From assembly GCA_963796225.1 (NCBI GenBank), contig CAWCLK010000019.1:124001-188000 (forward strand): a stretch of 64,000 nucleotides of DNA. Direction: 5' to 3'. The position numbers and the translations under genes are program-made. Positions 27,747 to 36,679 of this stretch are shown here, one piece after another (the first letter of the stretch is position 1; the number at the start of each line of letters is the position of its first letter). A model generated the notes under the pieces. It was not told the DNA's origin. It made no database searches and was given only the letters and a program-made list of their open reading frames with translations. The DNA is from CAWCLK01 sp963796225. Lineage in GTDB: Bacteria; Actinomycetota; Nitriliruptoria; Nitriliruptorales; Nitriliruptoraceae.

Positions 27747-28799
27747 TCAGGGGGTGGCGTAGGCGCGGACCGGGACGGGCCCGTCGCCGGTGTCGTGGGC
27801 CACGAGGTCGCCCCGTCGGACCAGCACGTCGAGGTGGGCGGCCGTCTCGTTGACGGCGAGCATCTGGTTGAAGACGTCGAGGTCGTCGAACGCCCGCTCG
27901 TGGCGGGTCCACGGCAGGGCGTGGGCGACGTCCCACGCGGTCGTGTTGCCCGCGGCGACGGCGTCGGCGGACTGGCGCAGCCGGTGCTCGTGGTGGGCCA
28001 GCAGCTCGTCGATGCGATCGTGGGTCGTGGGGCGGACCGGCCCGTGGGCGGGCAGCATCCGGTGGTCGGGCATGCCGCGGACCAACGACAGGGACGCGAG
28101 GTAGTCGGCCAGCGCCGACTCGACCGGGACCTGCTCGAACCCGATCGACGGGGTGATGTGCGGCAGGACGTGGTCGCCGGAGAACAGCAGACCGGCGGCC
28201 TCGTCGACGAAGACCACGTGGCCCTGCGTGTGGCCGGGGGTGGCGACGACCTCGAGCGTGCGGTCCGTCCAGGTCGACGCGCGTCGCGTCGGCCAGCCAC
28301 TCGTCGGGCAGCTCCCACTCGGCCATCGGCATCCCGCCCTCGTCACGACGCTGCGCGGGCGCGTGCGAGCCGGTCGAGCAGCGGGTGCCGCCCCGGCCCG
28401 ACGGAGCCGGTGGGTCATGGGGCTGTGCTCGCCCGGTTCGTCCTCCATGGCCCTGACAACGAGGGCTGCTCCCCGATGCCCAGGGCCAGCCGCGACCCGA
28501 ACAGGCGACGCAGCAGTCATGCCGAGCTCGTAGTGGTCGCGGTGGACGTGTGTGACGAGCACGCGGCGGACCATGCCGAGGTCGCGGTCCAGCGCCGCCA
28601 GCCCCTCCTCGAGGTGCTCGCGCGCCTGCCCGATGGCCCAGCCGGAGTCGATCAGCACGATGCCGTCGGGCTGCTCGATGGCGTAGACGTTGACGGCCTT
28701 CAGCCCGTCCCCGGGCAGCGGCAGCGGGATCCGGTGCACGCCGGGCGCCACCTCGAAGGTGCCGCGCCGCTCCCACGCATGACGGTCCTCGTCGGCCAC
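27747..28799 (-). CDS. MBL-fold metallo-hydrolase, several frame breaks
   Basis: About 350 residues of the metallo-beta-lactamase fold. Metal-binding motifs are HVHRDH near residue 100, ATPGHTQGH, and the later Asp in LFSGDH. The C-terminal DRIDELLAHHEHRL region is typical of the lactonase-like/RNase-Z-like subgroup. N- and C-terminal parts share one frame, but the middle needs at least five shifts (near 28515, 28455, 28400, 28378 and 28265) to restore conserved segments such as LLRRLFGSRLALGIGEQ and GGMPMAEWELPDEWL. GGAGGAAAGG precedes the GTG. It is the last gene of the sortase/sigma operon, 46 bp after the anti-sigma gene. Confidence 0.82.
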   Translation of the reverse strand: MADEDRHAWERRGTFEVAPGVHRIPLPLPGDGLKAVNVYAIEQPDGIVLIDSGWAIGQAREHLEEGLAALDRDLGMVRRVLVTHVHRDHYELGMTAASPVRVAAGPGHRGAALVVRAMEDEPGEHSPMTHRLRRAGAAPAARPARTRPRSVVTRAGCRWPSGSCPTSGWPTRRASTWTDRTLEVVATPGHTQGHVVFVDEAAGLLFSGDHVLPHITPSIGFEQVPVESALADYLASLSLVRGMPDHRMLPAHGPVRPTTHDRIDELLAHHEHRLRQSADAVAAGNTTAWDVAHALPWTRHERAFDDLDVFNQMLAVNETAAHLDVLVRRGDLVAHDTGDGPVPVRAYATP

Positions 28800-28845
28800 C
28801 GGTGCCCTTTCCTCCAGCCCGTCGCAGGCTAGGGGCGGGGCAGGG

Positions 28846-29612
28846 TCAGGCCTGCACCGGCCCGCGCAGGACGCTGGTCCCGGAGTGCCCCGGGTCGCCG
28901 TCGTCCGGTTCGACGGACACGTCGACGGTCGGGTACTCGCCGACGTCCGTGCCGGGCGGGAGCGCGTAGGTGCCGTCGGGGCGGGCCGGCCCCAGGCTGA
29001 GCAGCCGCCCGTGGTCGAGGTCGAGCAGCCAGACCTCGTAGAAGGCCCCGTCGCGGGGCGGGAGGCTGGACAGGTCCAGGTGCAGCTCGGCGCCCTGGTC
29101 GGCCCGGACGAACTCACCCTCCACGGGGGCGACGTCGGCGTCCCCGACCGGTCCAGGTCGGCAGCAGCGAGCGGCTGCGGCGGAGCGCCCCGCCACGGGG
29201 CCACGGTGACCACCGCCACCACCGCGGCGGCCGCGGCGGCGACGGCGCCCATGGCCAGCCACCGACCGCGGCGCGACTGCAGGGGCACGACCTGCGGATC
29301 GGACGACGCCGGCGGGGCGGCGGCGGAAGGCGGGGCGGCGGGCGGCGGCGCGTCGGTCCCCGGTGGGTGGGCCTCACCTGCCCCGTCCCCGAAGGCCTCG
29401 GCGGCGATGCCGGCCCAGAGGTGGTCGATCTCCTCGTCGCTGGCGACCTCCTCGGGCGCGGACCGCGCGAGGTCGACGATCTCGACGAACTCGGCCACGC
29501 GCGCCTGCAGGTCCGGGTCGGCGTCGAGGTGGTCCCGCTCCTCGTCGGTGAGGGGCTCGCCGAGCGCGGCGCGGACGACCAGGTCGTCGGCGTCGTGGTC
29601 AGCGGGCGGCAT
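28846..29612 (-). CDS. RskA-like anti-sigma factor, frameshifted
   Basis: About 255 residues. The cytoplasmic N-terminal region (first 115) has the helical anti-sigma layout without an HxxxCxxC zinc motif. One transmembrane helix follows (about 118-140), then an extracytoplasmic C-terminal domain. That domain has the RskA signature in frame-corrected form: YEVWLLDLDHGRLLSLG, then PDGTYALPPGTDVGEYPTVDVSVEP. The frame break lies near 29150. Such proteins hold an ECF sigma factor inactive until proteolysis. Its start overlaps the sigma gene end by 14 bp, so the pair is coupled. Confidence 0.88.
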
Positions 29613-30290
29613 GGGCGGACTCCAGGTGGTCCCGCAGGCGGGCGAGCCCGCGGCGGTGGTGGCTCTTGACCGTCCCGAGCGGCAGGCCGAGGCGGTCGGC
29701 GATCTCGGTCTGGGTCAGGCCGTCGTAGAACGTCAGGCGCAGTGTGGCGCGCTGCGGCTCGCTGAGCACGTCGAGCGCCGCAGTCACGGTCAGCCGGTCG
29801 GCGAGATGGTCGGGGGTGGGATCATCGGAGGGTTCGGTGACGTCCACGTGGGCGACGGGTGTGGGCGTCCGGGCGTGGTGCCGCCCGTGGCGCGCGATGA
29901 CGTGACGCGCGATGCCGACGAGCCAGCCGGGCACGACCCCGCGGTCGGGGTCGAAGCGCTCGCGGCTGCGCCATGCCTCGACGAACACCTGCTGGGTGAG
30001 GTCGTCGGCGGCGTCGGGGCCCGGCGGCGCGGCGGCACAGCCCGTGGACCAGCGAGCCCCAGGTCCGGAACGCGGCCTCGAGAGCTGCGTGCTCGCCGGA
30101 CGGCGAGCCCATGGGCCACCCGACGCTCGCGGGCCCTGGGGGTGTCGTCCCCGGGGTCGGGGACCGCCCGGAGTCGACGCTCGGGGCTCGCGTTGCCCAG
30201 CGGATCCACCATCGCCACGTCCCGGCCTCTCGGACGAGGGGATCGGGCGGCGGGGGCCAGCGCGGCGGCCCGGACCGACCCCGTAGTCAT
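29599..30290 (-). CDS. ECF sigma factor (SigK-like group), frameshifted
   Basis: Sigma-70 family, extracytoplasmic function type. The region 2 segment ADDLTQQVFVEAWRSRERFDP and the region 4 segments LSEPQRATLRLTFYDG and TQTEIADRLGLPLGTVKSH are clear. Frame breaks near 30030 and perhaps 30115 separate the N-terminus (EHAALEAAFRTWGSLVHGLCRR) from region 2. ATG at 30290 overlaps the sortase stop (ATGA), which supports that start; an internal ATG at 30112 is an alternative. Genetic coupling to the sortase upstream and the RskA-like gene downstream suggests it controls this operon. Confidence 0.87.
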
Positions 30291-30985
30291 GGCCGCGGTT
30301 CGGCAGTGACGACGACGTTGGACCGGTAGCTGCGCCGGTCGGCGTCGAAGTCCCCACCGCAGGTGACCAGGACGAGCCGGGGCGGCCCATCACGACGGAA
30401 CAGCTCCTCCAGAGCGGACCTCCTCCTTCTCGACGGTCGATCGCCCCGTCACGACCCAGGTCGTCGTCGCTCCGTCCCCGGCGTCGAGGCGGACCTCGTC
30501 ACCGGGCGCCAGGTCCTGCAGGGTGAAGAACGCCCCGCGTCCCTGGGTGCGCGAGTCGACGTGGCCGGCGAGCACGATGCTGCCCGCGGTGTCATCGAGG
30601 CCCGGACCGTGGCGGTACCAGCCGACCTCGTCGACGTCGCCCGGGACCTCCATCTGGCCGGCGGCGTCGACGCCGACCGGCACGATCGCCGCGTCGATCC
30701 CGCCCGCCGGGGCGACCAGCCGCACCGGTGGGACCGTGTCGGCGGGCGCCGCGTCGACCAGCCGTGCCGACCGCGTGGCGACGCGGGCGGCGGGTGGCGC
30801 CGGGGCGGTGGCTGGTGCGGGGACGGGGTGGTGCTGGGGGTGGACTGGGGCGCGGGGACGGTGGGGGTGACCGGGTCCGGGGTCGCCAGGGCCTCGCCGA
30901 CGTCGGCAGGCGGACGTCCGCCGAGGACCAGGGCCGCCGCGCCGAACAACGCGGCGACCCCGATCACGAGCAGCAGGCGAGACAT
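30287..30985 (-). CDS. class E/F-type sortase, frameshifted
   Basis: About 230 residues: one N-terminal membrane anchor, a Pro/Thr-rich linker, then the sortase beta-barrel. The catalytic His is in VLAGHVDS, the nucleophile Cys in LVLVTCGGDFD and the conserved Arg in the following RRSYRSNV. Frame breaks near 30780 and 30420 were bridged to rebuild the barrel (RLVAPAGGIDAAIVPVGVD then ALEELFRRDGPPRL). Sortases cleave LPXTG/LAXTG signals and attach proteins to the cell wall. It lies 18 bp after the DUF4397 gene, its likely substrate. Confidence 0.88.
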
Positions 30986-31003
30986 GGCGACCCCGGGGGT
31001 GGT

Positions 31004-31816
31004 TCAGGCCTCGACGCGGACGCGGCGGCGACGCAGGCCCAGGCCACCGGCCAGGGCCAGCACGCCGAGCGCCCCGAGGGCCGCTGCGGTCGTGGTGGTG
31101 TCGGTGTCGGCCAGGCCGGCGTCACCGGCCGGGACGCCCGCCGGGGCCGAGTGCAGGCCGCTGACGGTCTGGACCAGCAGGTCCAGCGATCCGGCCTCGG
31201 CCGAGCCGATGGCGTAGACGTAGGTCGCCGTGCCCTCGGCCAGCGTCAGGTCCGCGGGGCCGAGCACCGCGTCCTCGGTGCCGGCGAGCCGGACCTCGGC
31301 GCTGTAGGTGGCGGCCGGCACGTCGAGCGCGGCCTCGTTCGGGTTGGTCAGGCCCTCGGCGACGACGTCGCCGTTGGCGGCGATGTCCACGGCCGGGGCG
31401 GCAGCGGTGTGGCGGACGCCGAGCCGGGCCTCGCCGGCTGCGACCTCGGAGGTGTCGTTCACGAACACGCCGAGGGTCGGGTCACCGGACTCGGTGAGGT
31501 GGGCGATGATCGAGGCGTTCGCGCCGGCGGGCAGGGTCGTGGAGCCGCTGATCGCGGGGTCGCTGTCCGCCGCCGCGTCGGCGGGGCGGATGGCGATGTC
31601 GTAGTCACCGGCAGGCAGGGACAGCGGGTCGGTGACGGTGCCGGGGGCGAAGTCCTCGAGGGTCAGGTCGCCGTTCACGTACACGTCGACGGTGAGGTCG
31701 GGCACGCCGTGCAGCACGGTGACCGTGCCGGTGCCGTCCTGTGCGGCCGCCATGGTCGGGGCGAGGAGGGAGCCGGCGACCAGGGCGCCGGCCAGGAACA
31801 TGCTGCGTGTGCGCAC
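31004..31816 (-). CDS. DUF4397 surface protein with a C-terminal sorting-type signal
   Basis: 270 residues. A signal peptide (MFLAGALVAGSLLAPTMAAA) is followed by a DUF4397 beta-sandwich region starting TGTVTVLHGVPDLTVDVYVNG. The C-terminus has LADTD, a hydrophobic helix (ALGALGVLALAGGLGL) and a basic RRRRVR tail. This is the tripartite layout of a sortase substrate. The pentapeptide is unusual: it resembles the LAXTG motif of class E sortases but has Asp in place of Gly. AAAGG supports the GTG start. It is the first gene of the sortase/sigma operon. Confidence 0.87.
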   Translation of the reverse strand: MRTRSMFLAGALVAGSLLAPTMAAAQDGTGTVTVLHGVPDLTVDVYVNGDLTLEDFAPGTVTDPLSLPAGDYDIAIRPADAAADSDPAISGSTTLPAGANASIIAHLTESGDPTLGVFVNDTSEVAAGEARLGVRHTAAAPAVDIAANGDVVAEGLTNPNEAALDVPAATYSAEVRLAGTEDAVLGPADLTLAEGTATYVYAIGSAEAGSLDLLVQTVSGLHSAPAGVPAGDAGLADTDTTTTAAALGALGVLALAGGLGLRRRRVRVEA

Positions 31817-31861
31817 GATGTAGGCCTTTCGAATGGGGGGAGGAACGCGTGCACCCATCAC

Positions 31862-31873
31862 TTGCACGTGCAA
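31862..31873. promoter_or_regulatory. perfect 12-bp palindrome TTGCACGTGCAA
   Basis: It lies about 46 bp upstream of the DUF4397 start in one of the few AT-richer patches. It could be an operator for the sortase/sigma operon. It is distinct from the larger repeats that follow. The role is inferred from symmetry and position only. Confidence 0.45.
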
Positions 31874-31963
31874 CAACCAGTCGGATGCACCCCTCTCGCC
31901 CCCGCGCGCCGCCCGCGCGAGCCCCTCCGCCATCCCGCCGTACCCGCAACTCCCCCGCCCGCC

Positions 31964-32080
31964 CCGTGTTGGGTGCATGGGGCGCCTTCCGCCCTCGGTC
32001 ATGCACCCAACACGGCCAGGCGCCCGCGCCCCGCACCGCACCGGGTGCATGGATCGGCCTCCGCCCTCGATCATGCACCC
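31964..32080. repeat. two copies of a GGGTGCAT palindromic repeat
   Basis: Unit 1 has perfect 15-bp arms, 31964-31978 and 32001-32015 (CCGTGTTGGGTGCAT and its complement). Unit 2 has arms at 32043-32056 and 32068-32080 (GGGTGCAT core, one bulge). The two units share outer arms and the loop segment TCCGCCCTCG and are 72 bp apart. They fill the gap between the enoyl-CoA hydratase stop and the DUF4397 promoter. A terminator role for the hydratase is possible, but the duplicated structure points to a REP-like element. Confidence 0.75.
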
Positions 32081-32103
32081 AGTACCGCCGGGGCGGGGCG
32101 CGG

Positions 32104-33052
32104 TCAGTGGATGACGCCCGACGCCTGGCGCCCCGCGTCGCCGAAGGGGTCGTCGCGGTCGCGGACGGCCTGGCGAAAGCCGGCGTCGGCGGCGCGCTGC
32201 TGGAAGGCGTAGCCCTCGGGGGTGTGGCGGGTGATGCCGTCGAACACGGTCCCCAGCAGCTGGGTCTGGTGCAGGCCCTGCCCGTACAGCCGACTGGTTG
32301 ACCAGCAGCTTCATCATCGCGAGCTGGTTCCAGGGCATGCGGGCGATGCGGGCGACCAGGTCCTCGGTGCGGGCGTCGAGCTCGTCGGCGGGTGGCGCCT
32401 CGATGGCCAGTCCCCACTCGACGGCCTCGGCGCCCGACAGCGTGTCACCGGTGAACAGCAGCCGCTTGGCGCGCTGGGAACCGAGGCGGTAGGCCCACAG
32501 CGCGGTCGTGGGCGACCCCCACACCCGCGCCGGCGGGTAGCCGATGATGGCGTCCTCGGCGATGACGAGCAGGTCCGAGCACAGCGCGAGGTCGGTGCCG
32601 CCCGCCACCGCGAACCCGTGGACCTTGCACACCACCGGCGTCGAGGCGTGGAACAGCGTCATGAACGCCCGCACGTTCCGACTCATCATCGCGTGGTCGA
32701 CCATCGGGTCCCACGTCCGCGACGGGTCGTGGTTGGCGGCGATCACCGCCGGGTCGACCGGCGATCCCGCGGGCACGTCCACGCCCATGGTGCTCGCTCC
32801 CCCGCCCGACCCGTACGCCCCGTCGCCCATGCCCTCGGCGGAGGCGAGCAGGTCGTACCCGCCGCAGAACCCGGTGCCGCTGCCGGCCAGCAGGATCACG
32901 TGCACGTCGGGGTCGAGGTCGGCCTGCTCCACGGTGGCGGCGAGCTCGCCGATGAGCTGCGGGGTGAGCGCGTTGCCGCGCTCGGGCCGGTCGAGGGTGA
33001 TCCGGGCGACCCGGTCGGCCACCTCGTAGGTCAGGGTCTGCAGCTCGGGCAT
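32104..33052 (-). CDS. enoyl-CoA hydratase/isomerase family protein, frameshifted
   Basis: Crotonase-fold enzyme of about 315 residues. Recognisable parts are ITLDRPERGNAL, the oxyanion-hole segment LAGSGTGFCGGYDL and VHGFAVAGGTDLALCSD. A frame change near 32289 separates these from the C-terminal YGQGLHQTQLLGTVFDGI and the final residues. An insertion of about 40 residues after the first oxyanion motif (SGGGASTMGVD) is longer than in standard hydratases and is seen in some actinobacterial crotonase-like proteins. The role is likely acyl-CoA hydration or isomerisation. It is divergent from the thioesterase gene. Confidence 0.88.
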
Positions 33053-33094
33053 GGCGGGGCGGCTCCGGGTCGGTGTCGACCGCCATGCTGCCAG

Positions 33095-33144
33095 TTGCTG
33101 CGGAGGTTCCGTGCGCCACGGCTGCCATGCAGGCGCCGCAGCAA
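33095..33144. repeat. REP-like hairpin containing TGCGGAGGTTCCG
   Basis: Inverted arms TTGCTGCGG (33095-33103) and CCGCAGCAA (33136-33144) enclose a second small hairpin CCGTG/CACGG. The 13-base word TGCGGAGGTTCCG at 33099-33111 recurs exactly at 62574-62586 inside another palindrome. It sits in the 160-bp divergent gap between the enoyl-CoA hydratase and thioesterase genes, so it is not a terminator for either. Confidence 0.6.
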
Positions 33145-33212
33145 TGGCGCCTCGCCCGCGCGGGCGATCGCGGGCGGCAGACTGCGCGGCTCCCGCGACC
33201 GAGGAGCTCACC

Positions 33213-33659
33213 GTGCTGGACCTGGAGGCGCTGCGCGCCGGCTTCGGGGCGATGGTCCCCTTCGCCGCCCACGTTGGGACCGAGTTCACCGAGCTCGACG
33301 GGTCCCGGTGCGTGGTGCGGCTGCCCGAGGCCCCGCACCTGGCCAACCACCTGCAGGCCCAGCACGCCGCGGCGCTGTTCACGGCCGCCGAGACCGCCTC
33401 GGGCGGGTCGTTCCTCGCGGTGTTCGCCGAGGCGATGGGCGAGGTCACCCCGGTCGTGCAGGAGATGACGATCCGCTACCGGAAGGTGGCGCGGGGGCCG
33501 ATCGACGCCGAGGCGGTGTTCGAGGACGCCGACAGGGCGCGTGCGGCACTCGACGCCGACGGGGTCGCCCGGTTCGCGATCCCCGTCACCCTGCGCGACG
33601 CATCCGGCGACGTCGTGTGCGAGGCGACCGCCCACTGGCACGTCCGCCGGAACGACTGA
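33213..33659 (+). CDS. DUF4442/PaaI-like thioesterase
   Basis: 148-residue hotdog-fold protein. The segments HLQAQHAAALFTAAETASGGSF and VVQEMTIRYRKVARGPI are typical of DUF4442 acyl-CoA thioesterase-like proteins. The GTG start follows GAGGAG. It lies opposite the enoyl-CoA hydratase gene and could act in the same acyl-CoA pathway. Its 3' half is overlapped on the other strand by the open tail of the CocE-like gene. Confidence 0.85.
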   Translation: MLDLEALRAGFGAMVPFAAHVGTEFTELDGSRCVVRLPEAPHLANHLQAQHAAALFTAAETASGGSFLAVFAEAMGEVTPVVQEMTIRYRKVARGPIDAEAVFEDADRARAALDADGVARFAIPVTLRDASGDVVCEATAHWHVRRND

Positions 33660-35660
33660 CCGCGCGCCCCGATCAGGGCGAGCAGGGCCAGCAGCCCCGC
33701 CCCGCCGCCGGTCGCCGGCAGCGGCGTCGAGCTCGGGGCTGGCGCGGCCTCCGGGGCGACGTCCGGGGCGGTGTCGGTCGTCGGCGGGTCGGCCGGGGCG
33801 GGCGCGCCGTGGTGGTCACCGGCGACGCCCACCACCGGCAGCACGACCCGGCTGGGCGTGTCCGGACCGTGCAGCACCGTGGTGGTGGAGGTGAGGGTGT
33901 CCGGCAGGCGCGGCAGCGGCGAGACGGCGTGGGGGAAGTCGGCCGCGCCGACCGACACGCGGATGCGGTGTCCCGGGGCGACGACGGCGGAGGTCGGGAA
34001 CACCTCGACGTCGACGGGGACGGCCTCCCCGGCCGGCATGGGGGCGACGGAGGCCTCGGTGAATGGGTGGTAGGGCTGCAGCATCCAGCCGTCCACGACC
34101 CGGCTGCGGTCCTCGTCCAGCGCACGGAAGCTGGCGGCCTGCAGGCCGTTGGTCAGCTCGCGGGACGTGCCGTCAGGGGCGACGTCGGTGACCCGCACGA
34201 CGACGACGGACTCGGGGCCCGAGGACTCGAGCCAGAGCCGCGCCCCGATCGGGCCGTTGATCACGACCTCGTCCTCGAGCGGCGGCGTGGTCCACTGGAC
34301 CTCGAGCAGCTCGTTGAGCTGGTTGTCCTGCGCGCAGGGGGTGCGGTCCAGCGCCCCCATCAGCCACTGCGAGGTCGATCGCGAGCAGGCCCCGGCGACG
34401 GGCACCGGCGGCAGGAGGTCGCCCCCGTCCGCGGTCGCCGGCTGCTCCCCCAGCGTCCCGTCGCCGAGGTACAGCGGCAGCGGCTGCGAGGTCGGGGTGC
34501 GGCCAGTCCGTCGCGGTGCGGTACTCCCCGGCGCCCCAGTACCACTGGGTCACGTCGGGGATGCAGGCGATGCCCGTGTCGACGTCCATGAGGTAGTTGT
34601 CGAACCACCGCAGGGCGATGTCCTCGATGGCGGGCAGGCCGGCGTCGGCCAGGCCCGCCCCGCTGGAGCCGTCGAGGTGGCCCCACGGCCCGATCAGCAG
34701 CTTGGTCGGGACCTGGCCGCGCAGGGCCTCGTACAACAGCGGCTCGCCCCGCTGGAACAGGTCGTTGAGCCCGCCGGTGATGAACGTGGGCACCTCGACC
34801 TGGTCGACGTGGGTGATCGGTGAGCGGTCCTGCCAGAACGCCGTGTCGTAGACGATCTCCTCGTCCCCGAGCGCGGCCTTGGCCAGCAGGGCGATGGTCG
34901 AGTCCGGGTCGGCGGCCCGCAGCAGGTGCTCGACGGCGGTCTGCATCGCCGCGGCCGGGTCCTCGGCCCACCGGCTCCCCGGGGCGGACGACAGGGCGGT
35001 CACGAGCGCCACCCACAGCGGCATGAAGCCGAGGTTGAGCTGGCCACCCATCAGCACGATGTCGCGGTAGGCGTCGGCCACGGGCACGATCGGGAAGATC
35101 GCCTCGAGGCCCTCGGGGTGCTGGGCGGCGGAGAAGATCTGCGTCAGGCCCAGGTAGCTGGCGCCGTACCCGGCGGTGCGGCCGTTGCTCCATGGCTGGT
35201 CGACGACCCACTCGAAGACCTCGAAGCCGTCCCGGCGCTCGCGAGCGCTGAACGGGTCCCACTCCCCCTCGCTGGTACCCGTGCCGCGCAGGTCGACGGT
35301 CACCACCGCGTAGCCGCGGGGGACGAAGTAGCCGGCCGGGCCGCCGAGGACGTCCTTGGAGTAGGCGGTCTGGGTGACGATCGTCGGGAACGGCCCCTCG
35401 GCGTCGGGGACGACCACGTCCGCGAACAGGGTGACCCCGTCCGACATCTCGATGGGGACGTTGGTCGTGGTCACCTGCCCGAGCTCGGCGGGGCGGGTGT
35501 AGGGGTCGTCCCAGCTGGCACCGCCGGGGCAGGCGGCGTTGGACGCCGACGCGGGCGTGGCGGCACGGTCACCGCGGGGCGCGGCCGCGACGGGCGGGGC
35601 GGCGGCGACCACGGTCGCGACGACCACGGCGGACACGGCCAGGGAACGCAGGCGTCGCAT
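33476..35660 (-). CDS. secreted CocE/NonD-family hydrolase with LPATG wall-sorting motif, frameshifted
   Basis: About 700 residues. The N-terminal signal peptide ends near APPVAAAP. The alpha/beta-hydrolase core has nucleophile Ser in GYGASYLG, Asp in GGLNDLF and His in GPWGHLDG, as in X-Pro dipeptidyl-peptidase/CocE esterases. A one-base loss near 34492 breaks the frame after DWPHPDL; the next frame carries the C-terminal jelly-roll domain. It ends with a Pro-rich linker, LPATGG, a hydrophobic helix and a short basic tail, a classical sortase signal. The tail should stop near 33660; the first literal in-frame stop is at 33476, inside the opposite thioesterase gene, so a further indel near the end is likely. 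Confidence 0.85.
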
Positions 35661-35727
35661 GGGATCCCCCTCGGACACACGGACGACCCGGCGGAGGGTA
35701 CCCGGGCGTACCGCCAACCCCGCCGGG

Positions 35728-36594
35728 TCAGGCGGGGGCGGCGGCCCGCACGGCCGTGGCCCGCGCCGCCGCAGCCGGCAGCACCTCGGCGAGCGAGGCG
35801 TCGACCTTCAGGGTCGCGTGGTGGTCGCCCCGGGTCACGCCCCGCGTGACGATCACCACCTGGCAGCCGCGTCGGGTGGCGGCGGTCACGAACCGGTAGC
35901 CCGACCCGACGGCCAGCGACGACCCGAGCACCAGCAGCGTGCGCGACACGTCCACCAGCGCGAGGGCCCGGCGGAAGCGGTCCCGGGGCACGTGTTCGCC
36001 GAAGAAGACGACGTCGGGTTTCAGCAGCCCGCCGCACGACCGGCAGTCCACGACGCGGAAGCCGTCCACCGTGGGCTCGTCGAGCACGACGTCGCCGTCC
36101 GGCCGGTGCCCGCCGACGGCCGCCACGGTCGACCGGAACCCCGGGTTGCAGACGTCCAGGCGCAGCCCCACCTCCAGCCGCGGCCGCCGCCGGGAGCAGC
36201 GCAGGCACACGACCGTGTCGAGCCGCCCGTGCAGGTCGATCACGTCCCGACTGCCGGCGGCGGTGTGCAGGCCGTCGACGTTCTGGGTGACCACGCCCGT
36301 CAGCAGGCCGGCGTCGCCGAGGCCGGCGACCGCCCGGTGCGAGGTGTTCGGCCGTGCCCGCGCCACACGTTCCCACCCGATGTGGCTGCGCGCCCAGTAG
36401 CGGCGACGTTCGTCGACGGAACCGGCGAAGCGGTCGAAGGTCATCGGCGCCGCGTGGCGACGGGTCCCGTCCGGGCCGCGGTAGTCCGGGATGCCGGAAT
36501 CGGTCGAGATGCCGGCTCCGCTGAGGACCAGCACGCGACCGCGGGACAGCACCTCGGCGAGCGGGGCGACGTCGGGGTGGACGGGCACGGTCAT
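35728..36594 (-). CDS. Sir2 family NAD-dependent protein deacylase
   Basis: 288 residues. Sirtuin signatures are present: GAGISTDSGIPDYRG, the NAD-site TQNVDGLH and the catalytic His in DLHGRL. Four zinc Cys are in VVCLRC and VDCRSC. A spacer of about 40 residues between the Cys pairs is longer than in short bacterial sirtuins. Sirtuins remove acyl groups from lysines and are cytoplasmic. ATG start. It is divergent from the small DUF4235 gene. Confidence 0.93.
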   Translation of the reverse strand: MTVPVHPDVAPLAEVLSRGRVLVLSGAGISTDSGIPDYRGPDGTRRHAAPMTFDRFAGSVDERRRYWARSHIGWERVARARPNTSHRAVAGLGDAGLLTGVVTQNVDGLHTAAGSRDVIDLHGRLDTVVCLRCSRRRPRLEVGLRLDVCNPGFRSTVAAVGGHRPDGDVVLDEPTVDGFRVVDCRSCGGLLKPDVVFFGEHVPRDRFRRALALVDVSRTLLVLGSSLAVGSGYRFVTAATRRGCQVVIVTRGVTRGDHHATLKVDASLAEVLPAAAARATAVRAAAPA

Positions 36595-36679
36595 GGCGTG
36601 GGAGGGTACGGACGACCGGTGCACCGCGACCCCGACGCCGACGAACCCCACGCGGACCCGCCCAACGAAGGGACCCCGG

